This document shows positions 45,782 through 55,299 of a stretch of 63,562 nucleotides of DNA, piece by piece; the first letter of the stretch is position 1, and each line of letters starts with the position of its first letter. The stretch covers positions 1 to 63,562 of the forward strand of contig JAHJSA010000033.1 in NCBI GenBank assembly GCA_018830645.1, in the 5' to 3' direction. The notes under the pieces were generated by a model. The model searched no databases. It saw nothing but the letters and a program-made list of their open reading frames with translations, and was not told where the DNA came from. This DNA is from Actinomycetota bacterium (GTDB taxonomy: Bacteria > Actinomycetota > Thermoleophilia > RBG-16-64-13). The translations under genes and the position numbers were made by a program.

Positions 45782-46845
45782 ACGGCCTCTACATCATCTG
45801 CGAAGCCCGGGGGGAAGAGTTCCGCCCCGCCACCTATGAACTCCTGGCCGCAGCCCGGGCGATCACCGCCGCCACGGGCGGCGAAGTGACCGCCGTCGTG
45901 GCCGGCCCTGAGGTCACCCTGAAGGCGAAGCTCGAGGGCCTGGCTCATCGGGTCGTGACGCTGACCGCGCCGGAACTTACCCCCTTCTCCGCCGACTCCT
46001 GGGTGGACGCGCTCGCCGCCGCTATCGGGGCCGGCGCGCCGCGCGCCGTGCTCTTCGGAGAGGGCGGCCGCACGCGTGAGGTCATGCCGCGTCTGGCGGC
46101 GCGCCTCGGCGCCTGGGCGCTCTCGAATTGCGTGGACCTGCGCGTGAACGGCGGGGGCGCAGACGCCGTCGGGGGCTCCACGGGCGCCGGGGCTACGGAC
46201 GGCCTGGGTGGCGCCAGTGCGGCTGGCGCCGCCGCCGCCGATGGGGGCTCCGCCCTCGAGATCTCGCGGCCGGTGTACGGCGGCAAAGCCTACGTGACCA
46301 ACCTGGTGCCCGCGGACGGGCTGCTGTTGGCCGCCTTCCGCCCGCACAGCTTCGACGCCGGTATGGCGCCGGCGGGCCTTAGCACTGCCGCGGAAGAGGT
46401 GGCGGCGCCGGTGGCGGTCTCGCGGGTGGAACTGGTGGAGCGCCGCGAGGGCGGGCCCCGCAAGGCCGACCTCACCGAGGCCGCCGTGGTGGTGACCGGG
46501 GGCCGTGGCATGAAAGGCCCGGAGAACTTCGGTCTCTTGGAAGACCTGGCGGCCGCGCTCGAAGGGGCCGTGGGCTACAGCCGGGCCCTGGTCGACGCCG
46601 GGCTCGCCGAGCACGCCTACCAGGTGGGCAAGAGCGGCAAGACGGTGTCGCCCACGCTCTACATCGCCTGCGGCGTGTCGGGGGCGATCCACCACATCAT
46701 GGGCATGGACACGGCCAAGGTCGTGGTCGCGATCAACACCGACCCCACGGCGCCCATCTTCGAGTATGCCGATTACGGGGTCGTCGGCGACGTACTGCAG
46801 GTGCTTCCGGCGCTGACCGAGCAGGTCCGCGCCGCCACGAGTTGA
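45778..46845 (+). CDS. etfA: Electron transfer flavoprotein alpha subunit
   Basis: This 355-residue ETF alpha protein has the FAD domain motif VVTGGRGMKGPENFGLLEDLA, and GKSGKTVSPTLYIACGVSG then HHIMGMDTAKVVVAINTDPTAPIFEYADYGVVGD. An Ala/Gly-rich insertion of about 35 residues (124-159) separates the N-terminal domain. It pairs with EtfB. The electron outlet (quinone or bifurcation) cannot be judged from these motifs alone. Confidence 0.92.
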   Translation: MNGLYIICEARGEEFRPATYELLAAARAITAATGGEVTAVVAGPEVTLKAKLEGLAHRVVTLTAPELTPFSADSWVDALAAAIGAGAPRAVLFGEGGRTREVMPRLAARLGAWALSNCVDLRVNGGGADAVGGSTGAGATDGLGGASAAGAAAADGGSALEISRPVYGGKAYVTNLVPADGLLLAAFRPHSFDAGMAPAGLSTAAEEVAAPVAVSRVELVERREGGPRKADLTEAAVVVTGGRGMKGPENFGLLEDLAAALEGAVGYSRALVDAGLAEHAYQVGKSGKTVSPTLYIACGVSGAIHHIMGMDTAKVVVAINTDPTAPIFEYADYGVVGDVLQVLPALTEQVRAATS

Positions 46846-46867
46846 TAGGTCGAAGGAGAGATGACGA

Positions 46868-47275
46868 GTGAATGAGACGGTTAGGGTCTCGCCGGTCAAG
46901 GTCTTGTTGGCCAAGCCGGGTCTGGACGGACACGACCGGGGGGCGAAGGTCGTGGCCATCGCCATGAAGGAAGCGGGCATGGAGGTCGTCTACATGGGCC
47001 TCCACCAGACCCTCGAGGCCATCGTGGCGGCGGCCGTGCAGGAGGACGTGGACGTCATCGGCCTCTCCATCCTCTCAGGAGGGCACTTGCCCATCTGCCG
47101 CAGGCTCATGGAACTGTTGGCCGCAGAGGGCGTCGACGACATCGCCGTCGCCGTGGGTGGAGTCATCCCCAAGCGAGACGTGGCCGTTCTCCAGGAGATG
47201 GGCGTCAAGGGGGTCTTCCCCGGCGGCGCCGACCTGCACAAGATGACCGACGCCATCAAGGCGCTGGTGGGTTAG
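46868..47275 (+). CDS. B12-binding subunit of an acyl-CoA mutase
   Basis: This 135-residue protein has the cobalamin-binding motif LDGHDRG (the DxHxxG pattern), GLSILSGGHLP and GGVIPKRDVAVL. It is the small subunit of methylmalonyl-CoA-mutase-like enzymes, supplying the lower cobalamin ligand His. The GTG start follows AAGGAGAG. The large subunit begins seven bases later. Confidence 0.92.
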   Translation: MNETVRVSPVKVLLAKPGLDGHDRGAKVVAIAMKEAGMEVVYMGLHQTLEAIVAAAVQEDVDVIGLSILSGGHLPICRRLMELLAAEGVDDIAVAVGGVIPKRDVAVLQEMGVKGVFPGGADLHKMTDAIKALVG

Positions 47276-47281
47276 GAGCCT

Positions 47282-48913
47282 ATGATGGATGTCGCACGCT
47301 ACATCAAGAACGAGAAGGGTGGCATCGACGACGTGATCCTGTCGTCGGGCATCCACGTGAAGCCGGCCTACGGTCCCGCCGACCTGGAAGAGATCGGTTT
47401 CGACCACGACACCGACCTCGGCGCCCCGGGCGAGTACCCGTTCACCCGCAACCTCTTCCCCGAGGGCTACCGCACCCGCGAGTGGACGACCCGCCAGTAC
47501 ACCGGGTTCGGCACGCCGCGCGAGACCAACGAGCGCTTCCGCATGATGATCGACCACGGTCAGACCGGCCTCAACGTGGCGTTCGACCTGCCCACGCAGA
47601 TGGGTCTCGACTCCGACCACCCGCTGGCGCTGGGCGAGGTTGGCCGCGTGGGCATGGCGGTGGACTCGCTGCGTGATTTCGAAGTGGCCTTCGCCGGCAT
47701 CGACCTGCACAAGGTGGGCGCGGGCCTCACCATCAACGCCGTAGCCTCGATCATGCTGGCCATGTACCAGGCGGTGGCTGAGAAGCTCGGCTTCGACCGC
47801 ACCAAGATCTCGGCGACTCCGCAGAACGACATCCTCAAAGAGGTCATCGGACGGGGCGCCTGGATCTACGCGCTGGAGCCGGCGGTGAAGCTGATCGGCG
47901 ACACCATCGAGTACTCGATGACCACCATGCCGCGCACCAACCCGGTGTCGGTGTGCGGCTACCACATCCGCGAGAGTGGGGCGACGCCGGCCCAGGAGAT
48001 GGCCTACGCCTTCCTGATCGCCAACGCCTACATCGACGAGGTGGCCAAGCGCGGTTACGCGCCCGAGGAGTTCGTGGGCCGCTTCAGCTTCAACTTCAAC
48101 ATCTTCGGCAATCTGTGGGAACAGGTGACCAAGTTCCGGGCCGGCCGCAAGGTGTGGGCGAAGAACCTCAGCGAGAAGTACGACGTCAAGAACCCCAAGA
48201 ACCTGTGGCTGCGCGGCCTGTTCGCCGGCGGCGGCTCGGGGCTCACCAAGGCGGAGCCCGAGAACAACATCATGCGCGGCGCCTTCTACGGGTTGGCGGC
48301 GGCGCTCTCCGGGGCCCAATCCACGGCGCTCTGCTCGTTCGACGAAGCCTTCACCATCCCCACCCCGCGCTCGGCGCTGCTCTCGCTGCGCACCCTGCAG
48401 ATCCTCATGGACGAGGTGGGCATGCGCGACACCGTCGACCCACTCGCCGGCTCCTACTTCATCGAGACGCTCACCAAGCAGATGGAGGAGAAGATCTGGG
48501 AGGAGATGGGCGAGATCGAGGAGCAGGGCGGCATCATCAAGGCGATCACCAGCGGCTACCTGCAGCGCAAGGTGGCCTGGCAGGCCTATGAGTTCGAGCG
48601 CGACGTGCAGCGCGGTGACCTGATCAAGGTGGGCGTGAACAAGTACGCCGAAGAAGAAGACGCCGACGTGGAGCTCCACGAGTACAACGAAGCCTGGGCC
48701 GAGGAGCAGCTCGCGGGGCTGGTGGAACTCAAGCGCACCCGCGACTCCGCGGCCGTGACGGCGACCCTGAAGACGCTCGAGACCGTCGCCCGAGCGGGCG
48801 AGAACGTCATGCCCGCGCTGGTGGACGCCTGCAAGGCCTACGCGACCGTGGGAGAGATGTCCGATGTCTTCCGCGACGTGTACGGCGAATTCGACGAACC
48901 CAGCATCTTCTAA
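47282..48913 (+). CDS. Acyl-CoA mutase large (catalytic) subunit, methylmalonyl-CoA mutase family
   Basis: This 543-residue TIM-barrel subunit has the MCM family sequence: YPFTRNLFPEGYRTREWTTRQYTGFGTPRETN, NVAFDLPTQMGLDSDHP, and SATPQNDILKEVIGRG. The Tyr at position 63 corresponds to the methylmalonyl-CoA mutase active-site Tyr89. The Arg207 position, which binds the methylmalonyl carboxylate in the Propionibacterium enzyme, appears to be Lys203 (ALEPAVKLIGD). So the substrate may not be methylmalonyl-CoA. ICM, HCM and ECM relatives differ at these residues. It pairs with the 46868 subunit. Confidence 0.9.
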   Translation: MMDVARYIKNEKGGIDDVILSSGIHVKPAYGPADLEEIGFDHDTDLGAPGEYPFTRNLFPEGYRTREWTTRQYTGFGTPRETNERFRMMIDHGQTGLNVAFDLPTQMGLDSDHPLALGEVGRVGMAVDSLRDFEVAFAGIDLHKVGAGLTINAVASIMLAMYQAVAEKLGFDRTKISATPQNDILKEVIGRGAWIYALEPAVKLIGDTIEYSMTTMPRTNPVSVCGYHIRESGATPAQEMAYAFLIANAYIDEVAKRGYAPEEFVGRFSFNFNIFGNLWEQVTKFRAGRKVWAKNLSEKYDVKNPKNLWLRGLFAGGGSGLTKAEPENNIMRGAFYGLAAALSGAQSTALCSFDEAFTIPTPRSALLSLRTLQILMDEVGMRDTVDPLAGSYFIETLTKQMEEKIWEEMGEIEEQGGIIKAITSGYLQRKVAWQAYEFERDVQRGDLIKVGVNKYAEEEDADVELHEYNEAWAEEQLAGLVELKRTRDSAAVTATLKTLETVARAGENVMPALVDACKAYATVGEMSDVFRDVYGEFDEPSIF

Positions 48914-48925
48914 GGGGGCCCGCCG

Positions 48926-51061
48926 GTGTTCAAGATCGGTATCGATGTCGGAGGCACGTTCACCGACTTCCTGCTCACGCGCGACGACGGCACGAGCTCC
49001 ATCTACAAGGTGCTGTCCACGCCGAAGGACCCGTCCATCGCCACCATCCAGGGCATCGAGGAGATGGCGGCCGACGCGGGTCTCTCGACCGCGGACTTCC
49101 TCAAGCAGGTGACCACCATCGTGCACGGCACGACGGTCACCACCAACGCCACCCTCACCTACCGGGGGGCGAAGACCGGTCTGCTCACCACGCGCGGCGT
49201 GCGCGACGCGCTCGAGATGCGGCGCGGCATCCGCGAGGAGCAATACAACAATCATTATGAAAACGCCCGTCCCGTGGTGGAGCGCTACCTGCGCCTGCCC
49301 GTGGACGAACGGCTCGACTATGCGGGGGCCGAGATCGAGCCCCTCAGCGAAGACTCGGTGGCGACCGCCATCGCCGAGTTCCAGAGGGAGAACGTCGAGG
49401 CGGTCGCCATCTGCTTTATGAACTCCTTCGCCAACCCGGCCCACGAGCACCGTGCCGCCGAACTGGTGCGCGCGGCCATGCCGGACGCCTTCCTCTCGGT
49501 GTCGGCCGACGTGGCGCCGGCCATCCGCTTCTACGACCGGGTCTCGACGGCGGCGCTGAACGCCTACATCGGCCCGGTGCTCACCCGGTACATCACCAGC
49601 TTGATCGCGCGTCTCGACTCCTTCGCCTTCGAGGGCATCCTGCTGATCATGGCTTCGAACGGCGGCGTCATCGCGCCGCAGTCGGCCATGGACCGCCCCG
49701 CCATGACCCTGCTCTCCGGCCCCGCCGGCGGCCCCGTGGCCGGCCTGGCCTTCTCACAGGGGCAGGGCTACCAAGACTGCATCACCTGCGACATGGGCGG
49801 CACCAGCTTCGACGTGGCGTTGATCAAGGACGGCGAGCCGCTCATCACCACCGAGGGCGAGATCAACCGCCTGCGCATCAGCCTGCCCATGCTGAACGTG
49901 GTGACCATCGGTGCCGGCGGCGGGTCCATCGGCTGGATCGACGAGGTCGGTCTGCTGCGCATGGGCCCACAGAGCGCGGGCGCCGACCCGGGACCGGCCT
50001 GCTACGGCCGGGGCGGCCAGGAGCCCACCTGCTCCGACGCCGACCTGGTGCTCGGCTACCTCGACCCCGACTTCTTCGCCGGCGGGCGCCTCAAGCTCGA
50101 CCCCACGGCCGCCGCCCGCGCCATCCAGGAGCGCGTGGCCAAGCCCATGGGTCTCTCGATGGAGGAGGCGGCGGGCGGCATGTATGAGGTGATCAACGTG
50201 AGCATGGCCGCGGCCGTGCGCGAGATCGCCGTGAACAGCGGATACGACCCCCGCGACTTTCCGCTGGTGACGGCCGGCGGCGCCGGTCCGAACCACGCCT
50301 GCATGATCGCGCTCGCGCTCTCGATCCCGGTGATCCTGGTGCCGCGGGAGTCCTCGATCTTCTGCGCCGCGGGCATGCTGCGCTCCGACCTGCGGCACGA
50401 CTTCGTGCGCACCTACCCGGTGCGGGTCAACCTGATCGATCACGAGCGCTACGGCCGCCTCTTCCGCGAGATGCGCGAGGCGGGGCGCGGTCTTCTGCTC
50501 TCCGAGGGCATCACCGAGGACCGCATCACCTACCAGCCGAGCCTCGAGCTGCGCTACCTGCGCCAGTACCACGAGGTGAACGTGCCGGCCGCCTGGGATG
50601 AAGTCATGTCCGGCGACCTCTCCGGCGTGGTCTCGCGCTTCCACACCGCGCACGACACGCTCTACGGCTACTCGCTCGAAGACAAGGGCACGCCGGTGGA
50701 ACTCATCAACATGCGCCTGGTGGCCATCGGCGACACCGAGAAGCCGAGCCTCACGGCCGAGCCCTACGTGGGCACCGACCCGAGTGCTGCGCGCAAAGGG
50801 ACGAGGCGGGTCTACCTGCCGAACGAGAAGCGCTTCGCCGATGTCGACGTCTACGACGGCATGGAGCTGCGCTTCGGCCATCGCCTCGAGGGGCCGGCCA
50901 TCATCGAGCAGGTGAACACCACCACCTTCGTCACCCCGGAGTTCTCCGTGGTTGTCGACCAGCTGGGCACGTACACGATCTACCTGCGCGAGCGTAAAGA
51001 GGAAGTGCTGGGGCGTGTCCTCGGCGAACACGCCGCGACTGCGGGAGGGGTGGAGCGATGA
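48926..51061 (+). CDS. hyuA: HyuA-type hydantoinase/oxoprolinase subunit A
   Basis: This 711-residue protein has the ASKHA-type ATP-binding sites of the family: FKIGIDVGGTFTDFLL at the N-terminus, HGTTVTTNATLTYRGAKTGLLTTRGVRDALEM, CDMGGTSFDVALI and VTAGGAGPNHA. It is the A subunit of N-methylhydantoinase, 5-oxoprolinase and acetone or acetophenone carboxylase relatives, which phosphorylate a lactam or ketone. HyuB follows with overlap. The substrate cannot be told from the sequence. GTG 48926 follows GGGGGCCCG with a weak Shine-Dalgarno. Confidence 0.9.
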   Translation: MFKIGIDVGGTFTDFLLTRDDGTSSIYKVLSTPKDPSIATIQGIEEMAADAGLSTADFLKQVTTIVHGTTVTTNATLTYRGAKTGLLTTRGVRDALEMRRGIREEQYNNHYENARPVVERYLRLPVDERLDYAGAEIEPLSEDSVATAIAEFQRENVEAVAICFMNSFANPAHEHRAAELVRAAMPDAFLSVSADVAPAIRFYDRVSTAALNAYIGPVLTRYITSLIARLDSFAFEGILLIMASNGGVIAPQSAMDRPAMTLLSGPAGGPVAGLAFSQGQGYQDCITCDMGGTSFDVALIKDGEPLITTEGEINRLRISLPMLNVVTIGAGGGSIGWIDEVGLLRMGPQSAGADPGPACYGRGGQEPTCSDADLVLGYLDPDFFAGGRLKLDPTAAARAIQERVAKPMGLSMEEAAGGMYEVINVSMAAAVREIAVNSGYDPRDFPLVTAGGAGPNHACMIALALSIPVILVPRESSIFCAAGMLRSDLRHDFVRTYPVRVNLIDHERYGRLFREMREAGRGLLLSEGITEDRITYQPSLELRYLRQYHEVNVPAAWDEVMSGDLSGVVSRFHTAHDTLYGYSLEDKGTPVELINMRLVAIGDTEKPSLTAEPYVGTDPSAARKGTRRVYLPNEKRFADVDVYDGMELRFGHRLEGPAIIEQVNTTTFVTPEFSVVVDQLGTYTIYLRERKEEVLGRVLGEHAATAGGVER

Positions 51062-52893
51062 GCAACGACGCGACGGGCGCCACCGGCGCCACCGGTTCGA
51101 CCGACCAGGGCGCCACCACAGCCGCCGGTGCGGCGGGCGGCGCCACCGTGGTCGACGGCATCACCATCGACCGCGTGCTGGTGAGCATCCTGCAGAAGCG
51201 CCTGAAGAGCATCACCGAGGAGATGTCCATCGCCATGACGCGGACCACCCGGTCCCCGATCCTGTGCGAGGCCAAGGACTTCGTCACCGGGCTCTACGAC
51301 GCCGAGGGCAACATGCTCGAGCAGACCGAGAACCTACCCATCCTGGCCTTCAGCCTGGCCCCGGTGTGCAAGTACATCATCGACTACTACGGCGACGACG
51401 TGCATCCCGGCGACGTGATCTTCCACAACGACGTCTTCTCGATGGGCAACCAGAACAACGACGTGGCCGTCTACAAACCCATCTTCCACGGCGACACGCT
51501 GGTGGCGTGGGCCGCGGTCAAGGGCCACCAGGCTGACATCGGCGGCAACGTGCAGGGCGGCTACAATCCCCTGGCCACCGAGGTGTGGCAGGAGACCCTG
51601 CGTATCCCGCCGGTCAAGGTGTACGACAAGGGCGTCCTGCGCCGCGACGTGTGGGAGTTCATCTTCGCCAACATCCGCCTCGACATCGTCGAGGAAGACA
51701 TGCGGGCCGAGATCGGCTCCTGCGTGGTGGGCGAGCGCGGCGTGCTGCGCATTATCGAGCGCTACGGGCTCGAGGTGTTCGAGGCCCACAAGAAGTTCCT
51801 GTTCGACTCCACCGAGCGCATGATGCGCCAAGAGATCCGCTCGATCCCGAACGGTGTGTACACAGGCGAAGCCGACGCCTTCTTCGACGGCCAGACTCCG
51901 GGCAGCAAGTCGACCATCCGGGTGAAGGTCACCGTGGACGACGGTCACATCACCTTCGACTACACCGGCACCGATGGCCAGACTCCGGGCTTCGTCAACG
52001 GCACCTACGCCTCGAGCGCCTCGGCCACCATCCTCACCTTCCTGCAGATGGTCAACCCCGACATCCCCCACAACCAGGGCATGGTGCGCCCCATCACCAT
52101 CACCATCCCCGAGGGAACCCTCCTCAACGCTGCCTACCCGGCGGCCACCACCTACGGCAACCACCTCTGCCCCAACAACGCCGACGCCATCATGCGGGCG
52201 CTGGGGCCGGTGATCCCCGAGCGGGTCACGGCCGAGTGGGGCGAGCTCCTCTGCAGCCTCACCACCGGCAAGGACCCACGCAAGAGCGGCGAAGCCTTCG
52301 TGGACATCAACTTCATGGGCATGAAGGGCGGCTCGGGCGGCATGTACGGCACCGACGGCTACGACCACATCGGCATGATCGACGCCTCCGGCGGCGTGCT
52401 CGACCAAGACTACGAGATGTTCGAGCAGCAGACCCCGCACCTGCTCCTGAAGCACGAACTCTGGGAGGACTCAGCGGGAGCCGGCCGCTGGCGCGGCGGC
52501 GTGGGCGTGGAGATGGAATACAAGGTTGGCGGCATGGTCAACTTGGTCACCTTCGGCGACGGCGACGTGGAAGCGTCGCGCGGTGCCCAGGGCGGCAAGG
52601 AGGGCACCCTCAACATCATCAAACTCACCCTGCCGGACGGCACGGAGCACATCCCCACCACCAAGGACCTCGTGCCGAACGTGGAGGCGGGCACCCTGTA
52701 CTTCCAGCAGGCGGGCGGCGGCGGCGGCTGGGGCGACCCCCACGAGCGCCCGGCCGAGAAGGTGCTGCGCGACGTGCGGAACGGCTTGGTGTCGGAGCAG
52801 AAGGCCCGCGACGACTACGGCGTGGTGATCAACACCAGCACGTGGCGCGTCGACGAGGTCGAGACCGCAAAGCTGCGGGGCAGCGCCTCCTGA
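51058..52893 (+). CDS. hyuB: HyuB-type hydantoinase/oxoprolinase subunit B
   Basis: This 611-residue protein begins with about 35 residues of A/T/G-rich low complexity and then the HyuB domain: DRVLVSILQKRLKSITEEMSIAMTRTTRSPILCEAKDF, HPGDVIFHNDVFSMGNQNNDVAVYKPIFHGD, GTDGQTPGFVNGTYASS and the C-terminal GGGGGWGDPHERP. With HyuA it forms an ATP-dependent amidohydrolase or carboxylase. Context with a molybdenum hydroxylase and CoA ligase favours ring opening or carboxylation in an aromatic or N-heterocycle route. The start overlaps the HyuA stop. Confidence 0.9.
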   Translation: MSNDATGATGATGSTDQGATTAAGAAGGATVVDGITIDRVLVSILQKRLKSITEEMSIAMTRTTRSPILCEAKDFVTGLYDAEGNMLEQTENLPILAFSLAPVCKYIIDYYGDDVHPGDVIFHNDVFSMGNQNNDVAVYKPIFHGDTLVAWAAVKGHQADIGGNVQGGYNPLATEVWQETLRIPPVKVYDKGVLRRDVWEFIFANIRLDIVEEDMRAEIGSCVVGERGVLRIIERYGLEVFEAHKKFLFDSTERMMRQEIRSIPNGVYTGEADAFFDGQTPGSKSTIRVKVTVDDGHITFDYTGTDGQTPGFVNGTYASSASATILTFLQMVNPDIPHNQGMVRPITITIPEGTLLNAAYPAATTYGNHLCPNNADAIMRALGPVIPERVTAEWGELLCSLTTGKDPRKSGEAFVDINFMGMKGGSGGMYGTDGYDHIGMIDASGGVLDQDYEMFEQQTPHLLLKHELWEDSAGAGRWRGGVGVEMEYKVGGMVNLVTFGDGDVEASRGAQGGKEGTLNIIKLTLPDGTEHIPTTKDLVPNVEAGTLYFQQAGGGGGWGDPHERPAEKVLRDVRNGLVSEQKARDDYGVVINTSTWRVDEVETAKLRGSAS

Positions 52894-52928
52894 GGCGCGC
52901 CGCGCGTGAGGCCAGACGGGAGCACGCG

Positions 52929-54224
52929 ATGAAGAAGACCTTCATGCCGGAGCAGGAGACCTGGGAACAGCTGCGCTGGGCCCAGCTCGACATGCTGCAG
53001 TGGTCGGTGCGGCACGCCTACCAGGGCTCGCACTTCTACCGCCGCCGCTTCGACCAGGTGGGCGTGGCCCCGGCCAACATCCGCACCGTCGAACAGATCC
53101 GCAGCCTGCCCTTCACCACTGCCCACGATCTGCAGGAGGACTACCCCTTCCCCCTGCTCGCCGTGCCGCACGATCAGCTGGTGCGCATCCACAGCTCTTC
53201 GGGCACCACGGGGCGCCGCAAGATCCTCGGCTACACCCAGAAGGACGTGGACGACTGGGCCGACATGTTCGCCCGCTGCTACGAGATGGCGGGGGTGGGC
53301 CCCGGCGACCGGGTGCAGATCATGGTGGGCTACGGTCTCTGGACCGCGGGCGTGGGCTTCCAAGCCGGCTGCGAACGGGCGGGCGCCATGGCGGTGCCGG
53401 TGGGCCCGGGCAACCTGGAACTGCAGATCCAGTTCCTGCTGGACATGCAGTCGAACGTGATCTGCTGCACGGCCAGTATGGCCCTGCTCGTCGCCGAGGA
53501 GCTGGAGAAACGCGACCTCGTCGGGAAGACGAACATCCAGACCGTCATCCTGGGCAGCGAGGTGTGCGGCGACGCCATGAGGGCCCGCATCCTCGAGCTC
53601 ACCGGAGCCACCGACCTCTACGACATCCCCGGCATGACCGAACTCTACGGCCCGGGCACCGGCCTGGATTGCCGCTACCACACGGGCATCCACTACTGGG
53701 CCGACTACTACCTGCTCGAGATCCTCGACCCGGTGACCCTCGAGCCCGTCCCTGAAGGCGAGATCGGCGAGATGGTGGTGACCACCCTGCGGAAGGAGGG
53801 GGCGCCGCTGATCCGCTACCGCACCCGCGACCTCACGAGGCTCATCCCGGGCCAGTGCGAATGCGGATCGATCCTGCCGCGGCACGACAGGCTGATGGGT
53901 CGGTCGGACGACATGTTCAAGTACCGGGCCGTCAACATCTATCCGGGCCAGATCGAGAGCATCCTCTCGAAGACCGAGGGCGTCTCGTGTGAGTACAACG
54001 TGCGCCTGACGATGGCCGACGGCAAGCACCAGATGACCGTCCTTGCGGAGCGCCTGCCGGGGGCCGACTCCACGGCCGACGCGGAAGTCGCCCAGAACAT
54101 CGCCGACAGCATCAAGAAAGAGATCATGGTGACCGCCGAGGTGCAGGTGGTGGACTACGGTTCGCTGCCCCGCTCCGAGCGGAAGTCCAAGCGTGTATAC
54201 GACGAACGCGAGACCCAGAAGTAG
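52929..54224 (+). CDS. paaK: Phenylacetate-CoA ligase-like acyl-CoA synthetase (PaaK family)
   Basis: This 431-residue adenylate-forming enzyme has the PaaK signatures HSSSGTTGRRKILGYTQKDVDDW, YGLWTAGVGFQAGCERAGAMAVPVG, DIPGMTELYGPG and RTRDLTRL with GRSDDMFKYRAVNIYPGQIE. PaaK-type ligases activate phenylacetate or related aryl acids with ATP and CoA. Since the IorAB pair also yields arylacetyl-CoA, arylacetates are plausible, but related ligases act on other aromatic acids. The 97-base gap to the next gene (54225-54321) contains no recognised element. Confidence 0.88.
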   Translation: MKKTFMPEQETWEQLRWAQLDMLQWSVRHAYQGSHFYRRRFDQVGVAPANIRTVEQIRSLPFTTAHDLQEDYPFPLLAVPHDQLVRIHSSSGTTGRRKILGYTQKDVDDWADMFARCYEMAGVGPGDRVQIMVGYGLWTAGVGFQAGCERAGAMAVPVGPGNLELQIQFLLDMQSNVICCTASMALLVAEELEKRDLVGKTNIQTVILGSEVCGDAMRARILELTGATDLYDIPGMTELYGPGTGLDCRYHTGIHYWADYYLLEILDPVTLEPVPEGEIGEMVVTTLRKEGAPLIRYRTRDLTRLIPGQCECGSILPRHDRLMGRSDDMFKYRAVNIYPGQIESILSKTEGVSCEYNVRLTMADGKHQMTVLAERLPGADSTADAEVAQNIADSIKKEIMVTAEVQVVDYGSLPRSERKSKRVYDERETQK

Positions 54225-54321
54225 AGCCGACACAGTACCGACGTTGACGGCCGCCGCGACCGAGTCGCGGCCGGCGGAGGCGCCAAGGCGCGACACAGAA
54301 GAAGAAGGGGGCGCGTAGCAG

Positions 54322-55299
54322 ATGGCCGGATTCGAATACGTGCGGCCTACCACCCTCGAGGGAGCGGTAGCCGAATTGAGTATGCGGGGCGACACGGCAG
54401 TGGCGGTGGCCGGAGCCACCGACCTGTGGGTGAACATCCGCTCGGGGAAGATGAAGCCCGAGGCGGTCGTCTCGCTGCGCGGCATCGCGGGCCTCGACGT
54501 GCTCACCCCCGAGCGCGCGGACGGGGGCGGCCTGACCATCGGCGCCATGACCCCGCACGGCAAGGTGGAGGACTCCCTCTGGGCAGCCAACTACCTGCCG
54601 GCCCTGCAGCAGGGCTGCGCCGGCCTCGGCTCCCGCCAGGTGCGGAACGTGGGCACGGTGGGCGGCAACATCTGCAACGCCGCACCCTGCGCCGACTCGG
54701 CCACGGCCCTGATGCTCTTCGACGCCACCCTGGTGATCCAGGGCCCGGGCGGCCTGCGCGAGCTACCGCTGGGCGAGTTCTTCGTGGGCCCGGGCATGAC
54801 CCGTCTCCTGAAGGGCGAACTGCTCAAAGAGATCCGCGTGCCCGACCCCGGCGCGAACACCTTCTCCCGCTACATCAAGCACACGCGCCGCCGCGGCGTC
54901 GAGCTGGCCATGATGAGCGTTGGCGTGCGCCTGACCCTCGAGGACGACATGACCACAGTCAAGACCGCCCGCATCTCGCTGGGCGTTTGCGCCCCCACCC
55001 CCACTTGCGCCACCCGTGCGCAGGACATGTTGGTGGGCAAGCCCCTCACCCGAGAAGCGGTGGAGGCGGCGGCCCTGGTCGCGGCCGATGACTCCCAGGT
55101 TCGCGACAGTTGGCGCGGCAAGGCCTGGTACCGCCGCGAGATGATCCGGGTGCTCGTGCCCCGGGCGATGGAGCAGTCAGGCGCGTATGTGGCGGCGGGC
55201 CTCGCGGCACCTTCGGATGACTCGGGCGCCGCTTCGACCGGCGCCGGCGCCTCCGACGACCCAGGCGCCTCCAGCGGCGCGACGGAGGGTGGTGCCTGA
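54322..55299 (+). CDS. Molybdenum hydroxylase FAD subunit (CoxM/XdhB-like)
   Basis: This 325-residue FAD subunit begins AGFEYVRPTTLEGAVAELSMRGDTAVAVAGATDLWVNIRSGKMKPEAVVSLRGIAG and contains GLGSRQVRNVGTVGGNICNAAPCADSATALML, the flavin-binding 'RNVGTVGGNI' motif of the xanthine dehydrogenase/CO dehydrogenase medium subunits. The C-terminal CO_deh_flav_C-like region is followed by an Ala/Gly/Ser-rich tail of about 30 residues. The stop overlaps the next start. GGAAGGGGGCG precedes the ATG. Confidence 0.92.
   Translation: MAGFEYVRPTTLEGAVAELSMRGDTAVAVAGATDLWVNIRSGKMKPEAVVSLRGIAGLDVLTPERADGGGLTIGAMTPHGKVEDSLWAANYLPALQQGCAGLGSRQVRNVGTVGGNICNAAPCADSATALMLFDATLVIQGPGGLRELPLGEFFVGPGMTRLLKGELLKEIRVPDPGANTFSRYIKHTRRRGVELAMMSVGVRLTLEDDMTTVKTARISLGVCAPTPTCATRAQDMLVGKPLTREAVEAAALVAADDSQVRDSWRGKAWYRREMIRVLVPRAMEQSGAYVAAGLAAPSDDSGAASTGAGASDDPGASSGATEGGA

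Noticed and set aside
48926-52893. Acetone carboxylase rather than HyuAB
   Set aside because: A third gamma-type subunit gene, as in acetone carboxylase, is not present next to these two genes; a carboxylase role is nevertheless left open in the entries.
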